A stretch of 64,000 nucleotides of DNA from MWCR01 sp049325475. GTDB lineage: Bacteria; Patescibacteriota; Patescibacteriia; 2-12-FULL-60-25. This document shows, one piece after another, positions 40,626 through 49,672 of this stretch; positions within the stretch are counted from its first letter, which is position 1; each line of letters begins with the position of its first letter. The position numbers and the translations under genes are program-made. The notes under the pieces were generated by a model. That model made no database searches. It was not told the origin of the DNA and saw nothing but the letters and a program-made list of their open reading frames with translations. The stretch is taken from contig JBMOLN010000007.1 of assembly GCA_049325475.1 (NCBI GenBank), positions 310,001 through 374,000 of the forward strand. Direction: 5' to 3'.

Positions 40626-43235
40626 ATGTCCAGCAATTATCCTTTTCAAGAGATCGATCAAAAATGGCAAAAATGGTGGGAAGATAACGGAACCCACAAA
40701 GCCAAACAGCCATCCGAATCCGGGCAGAAAAAATTTTATGCTCTTGTGGAATTTCCTTATCCTTCGGGCGATGGTTTGCATGTGGGTCATCCGCGGTCAT
40801 ATTTGGCGCTGGATATCATCTCACGCAAAAAGCGCATGCAGGGCTTTAACGTCTTATATCCTATGGGCTGGGATGCTTTTGGTTTGCCCACTGAAAACGC
40901 GGCCATAAAGAATAAAATGCACCCCGCAAAAATTACGGAACGGAATATCGCCACCTTCAAGAGGCAGATGAAGTCTTTGGGAACCGGTTTTGATTGGGAT
41001 CGAGAGATTAACACAACCGATCCGGCTTATTATAAATGGACGCAATGGATGTTTATCCAATTTTATAATTGTTTTTTTGATGAAGAAAAACGCGAAGCGC
41101 GTCCAATCGATGAATTGAAAGTGCCCAAAGAAATTCAAGACAAAGGCGAAGAGGCGGTCACTGAATATCGCGACAAGCAAAGGATGGCTTATAAAGCTAA
41201 AACAACAATCAACTGGTGTCCGTCTTGCAAGATCGGTTTAGCTAATGAAGAAGCGCAGGGAGGCATCTGCGAGCGTTGTAAAGGTGAAGTGGAAAAACGT
41301 GAAAAAGAACAGTGGATGATCCGCATTACCAAGTATGCGGACCGGCTTATCGACGAGCTCGCCGGTGTCGATTATCTGGATAAAATCAAAACCCAGCAAA
41401 TAAACTGGATCGGCCGCAGCGAAGGCGCTATTGTCTTTTTTAACATCCATGACGATGCTGATCGTAAAGCCGGCATAGTTGAAGTTTTTACCACGCGTCC
41501 GGATACGCTTTTTGGCGCAACATATCTTGTTTTGTCGCCGGAGAATCCATTGTTGCTAAGCTGGCTGCAAAGCGGGGCTGTTGAAAATAAAAGCGAGATT
41601 AAGGATTATCAGGAACAAGCCGCAAAAAAATCAGACATCGACAGGCAAGAGAATAAAGATAAAACCGGTGTACAAATTCAAGGTTTAACCGCCATTAATC
41701 CCGTAAACGGCAATGAGATTCCCATTTGGGTTGCGGACTATGTCCTCTCCGGTTATGGCACGGGCGCTATCATGGCTGTGCCTGCTCACGATGACCGTGA
41801 TTTTGAATTTGCGAAAAAGTTTAATTTGCCTATCGCGAAGGTCGTCCAGCCTCCGGCGCTCGAAGAATTGAGCCATCCTCCGGCGGGCGTCACGCCTATC
41901 GGACAAAAAGATGTTCGCTTAAAATCGGAATGCTATTGCGGTGAAGGCATAAGTATTAATTCTGATTTCTTGGATGACTTGGAAACTTCTAAGGCAATCA
42001 AGAAGATGATTGACTGGTTAAAGGTACATGGCGCCGGCCGCGGCTGTATCAATTACAAACAGCGCGACTGGGTCTTCTCCCGCCAGCGTTACTGGGGTGA
42101 GCCGATTCCCATGGTGCATTGCGAAAAATGCGGTTGGCAGCCGGTCCGCGAGAGCGATCTGCCCGTGCTGTTGCCGCCTGTCGAAAATTACGAACCCACC
42201 GACACCGGCGAATCGCCTTTGGCTGAAATCACCGGCTGGGTCAATACAACTTGTCCGCTTTGCGGCGGCAAGGCTCGCCGTGAAACGGATACCATGCCCA
42301 ACTGGGCCGGCTCTTCTTGGTATTTCCTTCGCTATTGCGATTCGCGCAACGATCAAGAATTTGCTTCAGCTGAAAATCTGAAATACTGGATGCCTGTCAA
42401 TATCTACGATGGCGGCATGGAACACACAACTTTGCATCTTTTATATTCCCGCTTTTGGTACAAAGTGCTTTTTGATCTGGGCCGTATACCCGCGTCCTGC
42501 GGCAATGAGCCTTATGCCAAACGCACCGCCCATGGCATGATCTTGGGCGCCGGCGGCGTTAAAATGTCCAAATCCTTAGGCAATGTAATTAATCCGGACT
42601 CCGTCATTGCCGAATACGGATCGGACGTCTTCCGCTGTTACGAAATGTTCATGGGTCCGTTTGACACAGATGCTCCCTGGGACACTCACGGAATCCAAGG
42701 CACCAAACGCTTCCTGGACAAAGTCTGGTCGCTTCGCAAAAAAATTACAAATAATTTGGACGACGTACGACGTACGGCGTACGAGACTTTATTGCACAAA
42801 ACCATCAAAAAAGTCGGCGATGACATCGATTCCATGCGTTTTAATACGGCCGTTTCGCAGCTCATGATCCTCGCTAACGCTTTGGTTGATGCGGAATTCG
42901 TCAAAGATGAAGATTATCAATCATATCTGAAACTGCTCGCTCCGTTCGCCCCGCATATCGCCGAAGAGCTTTGGCATCAGCTTGGCAATGAAACTTCAAT
43001 TCACCTCGAGTCTTGGCCGGACTTCAATCCTGATTTATTAATTGAAGATCAAGTCACCATAGCTGTACAAGTCAATGGCAAAGTCCGCGCTGAAATCTTA
43101 ATCGCCCCTGATGCGGAGGAGGAAGAAACCGTCACTGCCGCCAAAAAAGATGTGAATATACAAAAATATCTTGCCGGGAAGGAACCGAGGAAGATTATTT
43201 ATGTCCGAGGAAAGATTTTAAACCTCGTAGTATGA
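40626..43235 (+). CDS. leuS: Leucyl-tRNA synthetase
   Basis: An 869-residue class I synthetase. The HIGH signature is GDGLHVGHPRSY (about residue 45) and the KMSKS loop is GGVKMSKSLGN (about 640). A zinc-binding CPSCKIGLANEEAQGGICER segment and a large CP1 editing domain (TTRPDTLFGATYLVLSPENP, YGTGAIMAVPAHDDRDFEFA) are present. The start at 40626 is preferred; ATG 40617 is possible. Within the linker before the anticodon domain, NLDDVRRTAYETLL contains DNA of the GACGTACGACGTACG repeat type. The last codon overlaps the next gene's ATG. Confidence 0.97.
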   Translation: MSSNYPFQEIDQKWQKWWEDNGTHKAKQPSESGQKKFYALVEFPYPSGDGLHVGHPRSYLALDIISRKKRMQGFNVLYPMGWDAFGLPTENAAIKNKMHPAKITERNIATFKRQMKSLGTGFDWDREINTTDPAYYKWTQWMFIQFYNCFFDEEKREARPIDELKVPKEIQDKGEEAVTEYRDKQRMAYKAKTTINWCPSCKIGLANEEAQGGICERCKGEVEKREKEQWMIRITKYADRLIDELAGVDYLDKIKTQQINWIGRSEGAIVFFNIHDDADRKAGIVEVFTTRPDTLFGATYLVLSPENPLLLSWLQSGAVENKSEIKDYQEQAAKKSDIDRQENKDKTGVQIQGLTAINPVNGNEIPIWVADYVLSGYGTGAIMAVPAHDDRDFEFAKKFNLPIAKVVQPPALEELSHPPAGVTPIGQKDVRLKSECYCGEGISINSDFLDDLETSKAIKKMIDWLKVHGAGRGCINYKQRDWVFSRQRYWGEPIPMVHCEKCGWQPVRESDLPVLLPPVENYEPTDTGESPLAEITGWVNTTCPLCGGKARRETDTMPNWAGSSWYFLRYCDSRNDQEFASAENLKYWMPVNIYDGGMEHTTLHLLYSRFWYKVLFDLGRIPASCGNEPYAKRTAHGMILGAGGVKMSKSLGNVINPDSVIAEYGSDVFRCYEMFMGPFDTDAPWDTHGIQGTKRFLDKVWSLRKKITNNLDDVRRTAYETLLHKTIKKVGDDIDSMRFNTAVSQLMILANALVDAEFVKDEDYQSYLKLLAPFAPHIAEELWHQLGNETSIHLESWPDFNPDLLIEDQVTIAVQVNGKVRAEILIAPDAEEEETVTAAKKDVNIQKYLAGKEPRKIIYVRGKILNLVV

Positions 43236-43588
43236 GTAATGTTCCCGAATCCTGGAATTATGGTTTTGCTTCGGGCGTCGAAGCAGAGCACGAACAGTCC
43301 GCATGGAATAAAGCTGCGGTGAAACGCATTTTGGGATTAAAGCGGCAAGTTGATTTTTATGAGCGGAAATTGAAAGGAAAATTGCATTTTCAGTATCTTT
43401 TGCACTATTTGGAGCAATTTAGCGAAGCTAAAGATTCGGACTATCAAGATTCTGTAAGGGAATATGGCGAGATGTGCAAAAACCTGGAATCCGGTAGTCT
43501 TCCTTCCGATTACTTTGCTCCGGATGAAGCGGAAAGATTATTCCGTAATGTTTTGAAAAATTATCAAAAAGATTTTCCGCAACTGTAA
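43232..43588 (+). CDS. Hypothetical helical protein coupled to leuS
   Basis: A 118-residue helical protein whose ATG overlaps the leuS stop (ATGA). No signal or membrane helix. WNYGFASGVEAEHEQSAWNK, VDFYERKLKGKLHFQYLLHY and ERLFRNVLKNYQKDFPQL are likely helices. No known family. Translational coupling suggests coexpression with leuS rather than a shared function. Confidence 0.7.
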   Translation: MSNVPESWNYGFASGVEAEHEQSAWNKAAVKRILGLKRQVDFYERKLKGKLHFQYLLHYLEQFSEAKDSDYQDSVREYGEMCKNLESGSLPSDYFAPDEAERLFRNVLKNYQKDFPQL

Positions 43589-43663
43589 AAGCGCCTATTT
43601 CGTATATATTTGTTTGTTTTGTTTTTTTGCCTAAAATAACCAATGGTGCTTAAATAGGGGCGT

Positions 43664-44950
43664 ATGAAAATTACAGTTATCGGCACGGGATATGTCGGAT
43701 TGGTATCCGGCGCTTGTCTTGCCGAATTGGGCCATCAAGTTATTTGCCTCGATGTTCAGCAAGAAAAAATCGATTCGTTGAATAATGGCATAATGCCGAT
43801 TTATGAACCCGGGCTTGATGAGCTTGTCAGCCGCAATATGGCCGCCGGACGCCTTAGCTTCAGTTCTTCATATGAAGAATCCGTGCCCGGAGCCGAGCTG
43901 ATATCCATTGCGGTCGGCACCCCGTCCGCTGACGACGGCTCGGTTGACATGCGATATGTTAAATCTGCTGCGGAGGATATCGCCGCGCATTTATCCGATT
44001 ATGCTGTCATCGCTGATAAAAGCACGGTTCCCGTTGGTACCGCTGAAATGGTTGAAAATATTGTCCGGGAAGCAACAGGTATTAAAGTCGACGTCGTCTC
44101 CAATCCCGAATTCCTGCGCGAAGGCCATGCTGTATTTGATTTTTTAAATCCCGCCCGCATAGTCATAGGTTCGGCATCGCCGCTCGCAACCGAGCGAATG
44201 CTAAGAGCTTACGAACATGTCGACTGCCCCAAAATTGTCATGCAGCGCCGAAGCGCCGAGCTCACCAAATATGCGGCTAATGCTTTTTTGGCTGCAAAAA
44301 TAAGTTTCATTAATGAAATCGCCATGCTGGCCGAATCCATTGGCGCCGATATTATGGATATTGCCCGCGGCATCGGATCTGATCCGCGCATCGGCAAAGA
44401 ATTCCTGCGTCCGGGCCCGGGCTGGGGAGGCAGTTGTTTTCCCAAAGATGTTCGCGCCATAAAAAAACTTGGCGAAGAATTGAATGTTGAACTCCCCGTC
44501 ATCAATGCATCGTTTTTTATGAACCGCATTGCCCGCATGCGCCTTATTGACCGGCTCGAGCAAGAGCTTGGAGGTCTTGAAAATAAAAACATCGCCATAT
44601 TGGGGCTTGCCTTTAAAGGCAATACCGATGATACGCGGGAATCCGCTGCCATAGACTTCGTTAACCATTTGCGGTCAAAAGGCGCCAACGTCCGAGCGCA
44701 TGATCCGGTGGCTAAATTGTCCCCGGAGGAAATTAATGGCTTTGAACTCAGTCATCTTGATTGTCCCTACCAAGCCTGTGAAAACGCAGATGCAGTCATC
44801 ATCGCTACCGAATGGGAGCAATTCCGCACCTTGGATCTGGCCAGATTGAAAGAAACGATTGGAGGCAATGTGATTCTTGATACAAGAAATCTCTTTGATC
44901 CGGAAAGAGTCAAAGAGCATGGCTTTAACTATATTTCCGTCGGAAGATAA
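43664..44950 (+). CDS. UDP-glucose/GDP-mannose dehydrogenase family enzyme
   Basis: A 428-residue cytoplasmic enzyme. The NAD-binding motif is ITVIGTGYVGLVSGACLAE at the N-terminus, the catalytic Cys in GWGGSCFPKDVRAI (about 262), and the UDP-binding C-terminal region starts with LGLAFKGNTDDTRESAAIDF (about 311). It oxidises a UDP-sugar to its uronic acid, most often UDP-glucose. It supplies precursors for surface polysaccharide. Next gene starts 3 bp after its stop. Confidence 0.92.
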   Translation: MKITVIGTGYVGLVSGACLAELGHQVICLDVQQEKIDSLNNGIMPIYEPGLDELVSRNMAAGRLSFSSSYEESVPGAELISIAVGTPSADDGSVDMRYVKSAAEDIAAHLSDYAVIADKSTVPVGTAEMVENIVREATGIKVDVVSNPEFLREGHAVFDFLNPARIVIGSASPLATERMLRAYEHVDCPKIVMQRRSAELTKYAANAFLAAKISFINEIAMLAESIGADIMDIARGIGSDPRIGKEFLRPGPGWGGSCFPKDVRAIKKLGEELNVELPVINASFFMNRIARMRLIDRLEQELGGLENKNIAILGLAFKGNTDDTRESAAIDFVNHLRSKGANVRAHDPVAKLSPEEINGFELSHLDCPYQACENADAVIIATEWEQFRTLDLARLKETIGGNVILDTRNLFDPERVKEHGFNYISVGR

Positions 44951-44952
44951 TT

Positions 44953-45447
44953 ATGCGTTTATTCATCGCCCGTCATGCGGAGACCGTTCCCAACATGAAC
45001 GGGATTTCAGTTGACCAGACCATGCATAACGTTCTAACCGATTTGGGCAGAGCTCAGGCGGGGATGCTGGCTAAACATTTGCGCGAAAGATCGATTGACT
45101 ACATTTACGCGAGCGATATACTGCGCACGCTTGCTACCGCATACGTTATATCCGATGCCATGCCCGAAATCACGTTGATGCTCACAAAAGATTTGCGCGC
45201 TAAAGATTCCAAAGAGTCCGCAGCCGCCTTTGAGGTGCGGATTTCAAATTTTGTCAGAGGATTGCGGCAAAAATATGATAAACACAATGTCTTGCTGATT
45301 ACTCATTCGGATGTTATTTCGCAAATCCGTTCAGCATTGGTCGGCAAGCCCGCAGAAGTCGATCTGGCCAGTATTACGGAATTGCTTCTGGGCCCCAACG
45401 AAGAAATCCGCGAAGCCACGATAAATTTTACCGAACATCTGAATTAA
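44953..45447 (+). CDS. Histidine phosphatase family protein
   Basis: A 164-residue protein. RLFIARHAETVPNMNG carries the catalytic His in the RHxE form (residue 8); the second His is in VLLITHSDVISQIRS (about 113). IYASDILRTLATAYVI and the KDSKE region provide the Arg and acid. The fold is that of phosphoglycerate-mutase-like enzymes. It starts 3 bp after the dehydrogenase gene, so a role in sugar phosphate metabolism is plausible. Confidence 0.85.
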   Translation: MRLFIARHAETVPNMNGISVDQTMHNVLTDLGRAQAGMLAKHLRERSIDYIYASDILRTLATAYVISDAMPEITLMLTKDLRAKDSKESAAAFEVRISNFVRGLRQKYDKHNVLLITHSDVISQIRSALVGKPAEVDLASITELLLGPNEEIREATINFTEHLN

Positions 45448-46646
45448 TTTTTGATTTGTTTTTCCGTTAAAAATTTGGCGGCTGAAATGGTGGCAAGAGG
45501 CATTGCCAAAGCCAAACCTATACTGCCGACAAGTGTACGTACTATTTCGCTGGCAATCAATTCGTTATTGATAACTTGCGAAAACGTTAAAAACGGGGGT
45601 TCATTAATGCTGAATAAAATCAAAAGCGGCAGTGAAGCGCCGGCGTAAGCTAAAAATAAAGTATTCACCATTGCTCCAATGTGCGCGTTGCCAATCTTCA
45701 TGGCCGCTTTATAAACTTGAGCGGTCGGCATTTTCGGATTCGCATTTTTGATCTGATTCACGGCTTCAATTTGCCCGATAACCATATCATCCAGCACGCC
45801 CAAAGCGCCGATCAAAACACCGGCTAAAAACAAACCCCGAAAATCAATGGCTTGCTTGCCGATTCCGATTAAAAACATGGTTTCCTCTCCGGCCATCCCT
45901 GTCAGCCTGGTCAGATTGGTAAATATGAAAGACAAAACAGCTACAACAGCCAGGCACAAGGCCAGACTCAAAACCGCGATATGCGATTTACTGTTCCAGC
46001 CGTCCGTAATGTAGACAATGATAAGAAATATCAAAATACATGTAGCCGCTCCAACGGAGAGAGGATTCCAACCGTTTAAAATCAGCGGGATTGTTGCTTT
46101 TAAAATAATAAAAAAACTGATAGCTAATGCAAATATTGATCTTAAGCCCTTGGCCTTGGCCACGATTGTAATAATAAGAGCAAAAATAAAGGCCAATAAA
46201 TACAACGGCCACCTTCTTACGTAATCCGCGATATAAAAAACATCATTGCCGTCGGAATCCAGCTGATGGCCCACGATTACCCGGTCGCCTTTTTTATATG
46301 AATTGCTTGAAACCGCGATAATATCCGATATGCCATTGAACTCAAATTCTTTATCTTTATAATCACCTTCCAAGCCTCTCATTTTAACTCTCTGCTGTAA
46401 AATCGTCGCGCCATCTTCTGTTTGTGCATTTCTTTGTTCAAGGATTTCAATCACTCTTGCTTCAAACAAATTCCCGGCATGCGCCCCGGCATTAACGTTT
46501 ACAGTAAAAATATCCGTAGCAACAGGCGCGGTATCTGTCGCGGTTAGCATTCCCGTATCCGTTGTTTGCGCCAAAACATAATCCCCGGCCATAAAAGATG
46601 CCATCATTATCATTAATATATATTGATATTTTTTTATACATTTCAT
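45444..46646 (-). CDS. YibE/F-like membrane protein
   Basis: A 400-residue protein. A signal-like N-terminus is followed by a periplasmic-type beta region to about residue 125 (ARVIEILEQRNAQTEDGATI, KGDRVIVGHQLDSDG) and then about seven membrane helices (WPLYLLAFIFALIITIVAKA, IFLIIVYITDGWNSKSHIAV, FLAGVLIGALGVLDDMVIGQ). The LGVLDDMVIGQIEAV and GNAHIGAMVNTLFLAYAGAS stretches match the YibE/F family. Function unknown, possibly transport. Its stop overlaps the histidine phosphatase stop by 4 bp. Confidence 0.9.
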   Translation of the reverse strand: MKCIKKYQYILMIMMASFMAGDYVLAQTTDTGMLTATDTAPVATDIFTVNVNAGAHAGNLFEARVIEILEQRNAQTEDGATILQQRVKMRGLEGDYKDKEFEFNGISDIIAVSSNSYKKGDRVIVGHQLDSDGNDVFYIADYVRRWPLYLLAFIFALIITIVAKAKGLRSIFALAISFFIILKATIPLILNGWNPLSVGAATCILIFLIIVYITDGWNSKSHIAVLSLALCLAVVAVLSFIFTNLTRLTGMAGEETMFLIGIGKQAIDFRGLFLAGVLIGALGVLDDMVIGQIEAVNQIKNANPKMPTAQVYKAAMKIGNAHIGAMVNTLFLAYAGASLPLLILFSINEPPFLTFSQVINNELIASEIVRTLVGSIGLALAMPLATISAAKFLTEKQIKN

Positions 46647-46819
46647 ATCTTAATCATACTAAACCATATTTTGGGATATATCCAGCCCTATTTATTTGCA
46701 TTAAAATTGAGTAAGTAATACAGTGTGTGTCAACACTATTTAATTATGCGGTACTGACAAGTCACTGCTTGTCTCTCATACGCACTGGTCACCGACCACT
46801 AATCACTATTTACAAAAAT

Positions 46820-47752
46820 ATGGAAAATATCATCACTGCCGATATCGGCATCATCGGCGCCGGCCCGGCCGGTTATTCGGCCGCCGTCTATGCTGCGCGC
46901 GCCGGCTTGTCCGTTGCCCTCTGGCTGGGCCCCGAACCCGGCGGCCAGCTCACAACTACCAATGAAGTCGAAAACTTTCTCGGCTTTCCGGATGGCATTA
47001 TGGGCCCGGAGCTCATGGAACGCTCCAAAAAACAAGCCGAGCGTTTTGGCGCAAAATTGTTCCAGGATCTTATTACTAAAATAGAACCCCGAAACGGCGG
47101 CTTTTATCTGCATGCCGATAAACACCCCGCACAGGTAAAATCAGTCATCATCGCTTCCGGCGCTTCGGCCAAGTGGTTAAATACGCCGTCGGAAATCAAG
47201 TTCCGCGGCAAAGGCGTTTCCGGCTGTGCAACTTGCGACGGCTTCTTCTTTCGCGACAAAGCGGTCGCCGTGGTGGGCGCCGGCGATGTGGCCATGGAAG
47301 ATGCCCAGACCCTCGCCAAGTTCGCCTCGTCCGTCACCGTCCTGGTCCGCAAAGGCGAGTCAGACGTCCGCGCCAGCAAAATCATGTTTGAGCGCGCCAA
47401 ATCAAACTCAAAAATCAAATTTCTATTTAACACTGAAATTGACGAATTCCTCGGCGATGCCAAGTTAACGTCAATCCGCATCAAGAACAATCAAACCGGT
47501 GAAATGTCCGAACAACCGATCGACGGCGTCTTTATCGCCATCGGTCATACCCCCAACACCGGATTCTGCCGCGATCTCATCACTTGCGATCACGAGGGCT
47601 ACATCGTCGCGCAAGGTGTTAAAACAAATGTTGAAGGCATCTTTGCCGCCGGCGATGTTATGGACCGCGTCTACCGCCAAGCCATAACCTCGGCCGGCAC
47701 CGGCTGCATGGCTGCGCTCGAAGCCAAAAAGTTTTTAGAAGAAACAGAATAG
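46820..47752 (+). CDS. trxB: Thioredoxin reductase-like flavoprotein
   Basis: A 310-residue protein started at the ATG at 46820. FAD-binding GIIGAGPAGYSAAVYAARAG is at the N-terminus, the redox disulfide is CATCDG (about 133-138), and AVVGAGDVAMEDAQTLAKFA is the NAD(P)H-binding motif. The usual HRRxxxR NADPH signature is replaced by LVRKGESDVRASKIM, so the electron donor may differ. FAAGDVMDRVYRQAITSAGTGCMAALEA ends the chain. Its last 60 bp are duplicated at 52494-52553, on the far side of the DGR island. Confidence 0.9.
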   Translation: MENIITADIGIIGAGPAGYSAAVYAARAGLSVALWLGPEPGGQLTTTNEVENFLGFPDGIMGPELMERSKKQAERFGAKLFQDLITKIEPRNGGFYLHADKHPAQVKSVIIASGASAKWLNTPSEIKFRGKGVSGCATCDGFFFRDKAVAVVGAGDVAMEDAQTLAKFASSVTVLVRKGESDVRASKIMFERAKSNSKIKFLFNTEIDEFLGDAKLTSIRIKNNQTGEMSEQPIDGVFIAIGHTPNTGFCRDLITCDHEGYIVAQGVKTNVEGIFAAGDVMDRVYRQAITSAGTGCMAALEAKKFLEETE

Positions 47753-47829
47753 CGATTCCTGGTCGCAGTGCTTAGTTGTAGACGTAGTAAGCCCGACGCG
47801 GGACGTAGGACGAGCAACGTGGGACGATC
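47753..47829. repeat. GACG-type repeats at the island's left border
   Basis: AGTAAGCCCGACGCGGGACG, TAGGACGAGCAACGTGGGAC. The same block type is at 19736-19775 and 48525-48556. Confidence 0.55.
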
Positions 47830-48072
47830 TTAAATATTGTAAGTCCTATCCGACCTCCTCTCAATTGCCAGCAAAAACCATTTGTCATAATCTTTTTTTA
47901 AAATAATGCGTAACGATCCTTTGCGGACTCGATAGATATCGTCCCGCCCTTTTAATTTTTTAATATCCAAACTTTCCAATTTTTCATCTTTAATCGATAA
48001 CAAAATTTTTTGTATTACTGATCGCTCTTTTGCGGAGAGTTTGCTCAAAGCCTTCTCGATCTTGTCGGTCAT
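47830..48072 (-). CDS. RelE/ParE-type toxin
   Basis: An 80-residue basic protein. KIEKALSKLSAKERSVIQKI starts the first helices, SLDIKKLKGRDDIYRVRKGS and LRIILKKDYDKWFLLAIERR are the RelE/ParE beta-sheet core. Toxins of this fold cleave mRNA at the ribosome or block gyrase; which of the two is not shown. It lies 4 bp downstream of a Phd/YefM-like antitoxin gene. Confidence 0.85.
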   Translation of the reverse strand: MTDKIEKALSKLSAKERSVIQKILLSIKDEKLESLDIKKLKGRDDIYRVRKGSLRIILKKDYDKWFLLAIERRSDRTYNI

Positions 48073-48076
48073 AAAA

Positions 48077-48289
48077 TCAGATCCGCGTTAAGATGTCTTC
48101 AATGTCCACGCCGCCCTTTTTCAGCTTGGTAAAATCAGCAACCGTTTCCCAGGCCTCATCTTCTACGGGTATTATCTTAAAAATCGGTTTGGATTTGCGC
48201 ATTACAATAAATGATTGACCTTTTTGCACTTCCCTGACATAGTCTTCCGTCTTTTCGCGCAATTGTTTTAATCCTATTAAATTATCCAT
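48077..48289 (-). CDS. Phd/YefM-type antitoxin
   Basis: A 70-residue protein. LKQLREKTEDYVREVQKGQS followed by FIVMRKSKPIFKIIPVED is the DNA-binding fold of the Phd/YefM family; the C-terminal tail (TKLKKGGVDIEDILTRI) would wrap the toxin. It starts the toxin-antitoxin operon. The pair sits at the left border of the DGR island and could stabilise it. Confidence 0.85.
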   Translation of the reverse strand: MDNLIGLKQLREKTEDYVREVQKGQSFIVMRKSKPIFKIIPVEDEAWETVADFTKLKKGGVDIEDILTRI

Positions 48290-48715
48290 ATAATTTAGAT
48301 ATCTTAAAATAATCTTAAGATAATCTTAACTTGCAAAACTATTTAAGTCAACTGCCTCTATTAAAGAGTTCCTTCTTACTTGCTTATTCGTATATTCGCG
48401 CAAATTCGTAATTCGTACGGTATTGACAAAAACCTCATTCTCTGCTATATTTATCCATCGTTCTTTTAATATCCAACCCGTTAAAAACGGCTTATTTCAC
48501 ATAATTTTATCTCTCTAAACTACGTGGGACGATTGGGAAGCGCGACGCGGGACGATCTGGTGTTAAGTAAGCCGTTTTGAACCAAAGGCGCGTCCTAAAT
48601 CTCGCAATCAGGCGAGAAGGGGCGAGTCGACGGCAGCGTCTCGTGGGCCGATGGAAATCGGACTTTACGGGACGAAATGTCCGGTCGCGTGATCGGACAA
48701 GAAAGGCGGGCCATC
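48290..48715 (+). promoter_or_regulatory. Promoter and long leader of DGR target 1
   Basis: TTGACA (48423-48428), a 17-bp spacer and TATATT (48446-48451) form the best promoter in the window. About 260 nt of leader follow before the ATG at 48716. It contains GTTAAAAACGGC and AAGCCGTTTTGAACC, which can pair with each other, GACG-type repeats and several short hairpins (GCCGATGGAAATCGG). The leader is unusually long for this window. Confidence 0.65.
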
Positions 48716-49528
48716 ATGGCTGGTTTTTCAGCAGATGTCAGCGTTTCGCAGTCCGCAGAGTTTTTTGCTCGTTTCGGTCGCTTCGGCGGAGACAAGGAAA
48801 TGCTCCAAAAACTTCTCGGAGACGACAAGCTAATGAAGTGGTGGCTGGACCAGTACGAGCAGTACCCTGGCTTCCGTCTCATCCACGGCCTCTTCACCCC
48901 CGTCGAGGCCCAGCTCACCCGCGTCCGCGAGCTCAACGCCGAACGCGGCTGGGGCTTCACAGACGAGGACTTCGCGGAGGCCGAGCGATCCGTGCCCCCG
49001 TGGCCGGATGGCAAGCTTGTGGCCGTCACCCTCGTCCCGTACTTGCCCGATGCGGATGGTATGGGCGGTGTGGAGCGAACCTTCCAAGAGATTTGGAAGG
49101 CTGCGGCTGTGGCTCAAGAAAAAAGCTGGCGCTGGGACGGCTATGACAAAGCCGGCCCGGATCGTTTGCGCTTGCTCAAGGGCATCGATCACCCGGCCAA
49201 GGATCAACCCGTCCTGCGCTGGGAGGTTATCGACTTGGGTTGCAACCGCAATCGCAAGCCGGTCGATGTCCGCGACTCCAAGACCTCGCCCCATGCCGGC
49301 ATCATCGCCTCGGCCATGCTCCACCCCGAGTGGGTCAAAGCCATGGACGGCGACAAGGTGCCGTATGTTTGGGCACCGGGCTACGAGGTCAACGTCTCCG
49401 GCGAGAATCAGTGGCAGCACGTACCGGGCTTGGGCTTCCTTCGGAGCGTCCGCAAGATCGGGCTGGACTGCAGCTGGTACGACGGCTGCAGCTCGGACTG
49501 GGCTGCAGCCTCGCTTGTCCGGGAGTAG
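48716..49528 (+). CDS. DGR target protein 1, C-terminal variable region
   Basis: A 270-residue protein; the ATG at 48716 is nearest a GGCGGG site, with another start 39 bp upstream. Residues 1-55 are unique (MAGFSADVSVSQSAEFFARF, KWWLDQYEQYPGFRL). From about 60 the chain matches target 2 closely: LFTPVEAQLTRVRELNAERG, PPWPDGKLVAVTLVPYLPDA, WEVIDLGCNRNRKPVDVR and HPEWVKAMDG. The last 44 residues are the variable repeat (49395-49524). All 16 differences from the template are at template adenines. The variable part has conserved Trp, Tyr, Cys and AAASLVRE, consistent with a C-type-lectin-like binding surface. The ligand is unknown. The gene is GC-rich compared with the reverse transcriptase gene. 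Confidence 0.9.
   Translation: MAGFSADVSVSQSAEFFARFGRFGGDKEMLQKLLGDDKLMKWWLDQYEQYPGFRLIHGLFTPVEAQLTRVRELNAERGWGFTDEDFAEAERSVPPWPDGKLVAVTLVPYLPDADGMGGVERTFQEIWKAAAVAQEKSWRWDGYDKAGPDRLRLLKGIDHPAKDQPVLRWEVIDLGCNRNRKPVDVRDSKTSPHAGIIASAMLHPEWVKAMDGDKVPYVWAPGYEVNVSGENQWQHVPGLGFLRSVRKIGLDCSWYDGCSSDWAAASLVRE
49395..49524 (+). repeat. DGR variable repeat 1 (VR1)
   Basis: A 130-bp sequence aligned without gaps to the template repeat 50892-51021. There are 16 mismatches, all at template adenines: 13 A to G, 2 A to C and 1 A to T. The last 27 bp (CTGGGCTGCAGCCTCGCTTG onward) are identical in template and both variable repeats and fit an initiation-of-mutagenic-homing site. Confidence 0.95.
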
Positions 49529-49672
49529 TTTGGTACTTGGAGCTTTTGGAACCTTGGTCTTTGGACTTTTGTCCTTGGTCCTCGGGCGCTTAACTTAACG
49601 CAACGCAGTGGCAAGCCTCTCGTTTTTCGCATGGTGCGGAAATGAGAGGTGAGCCAAAAAAAGGAGATCGTC

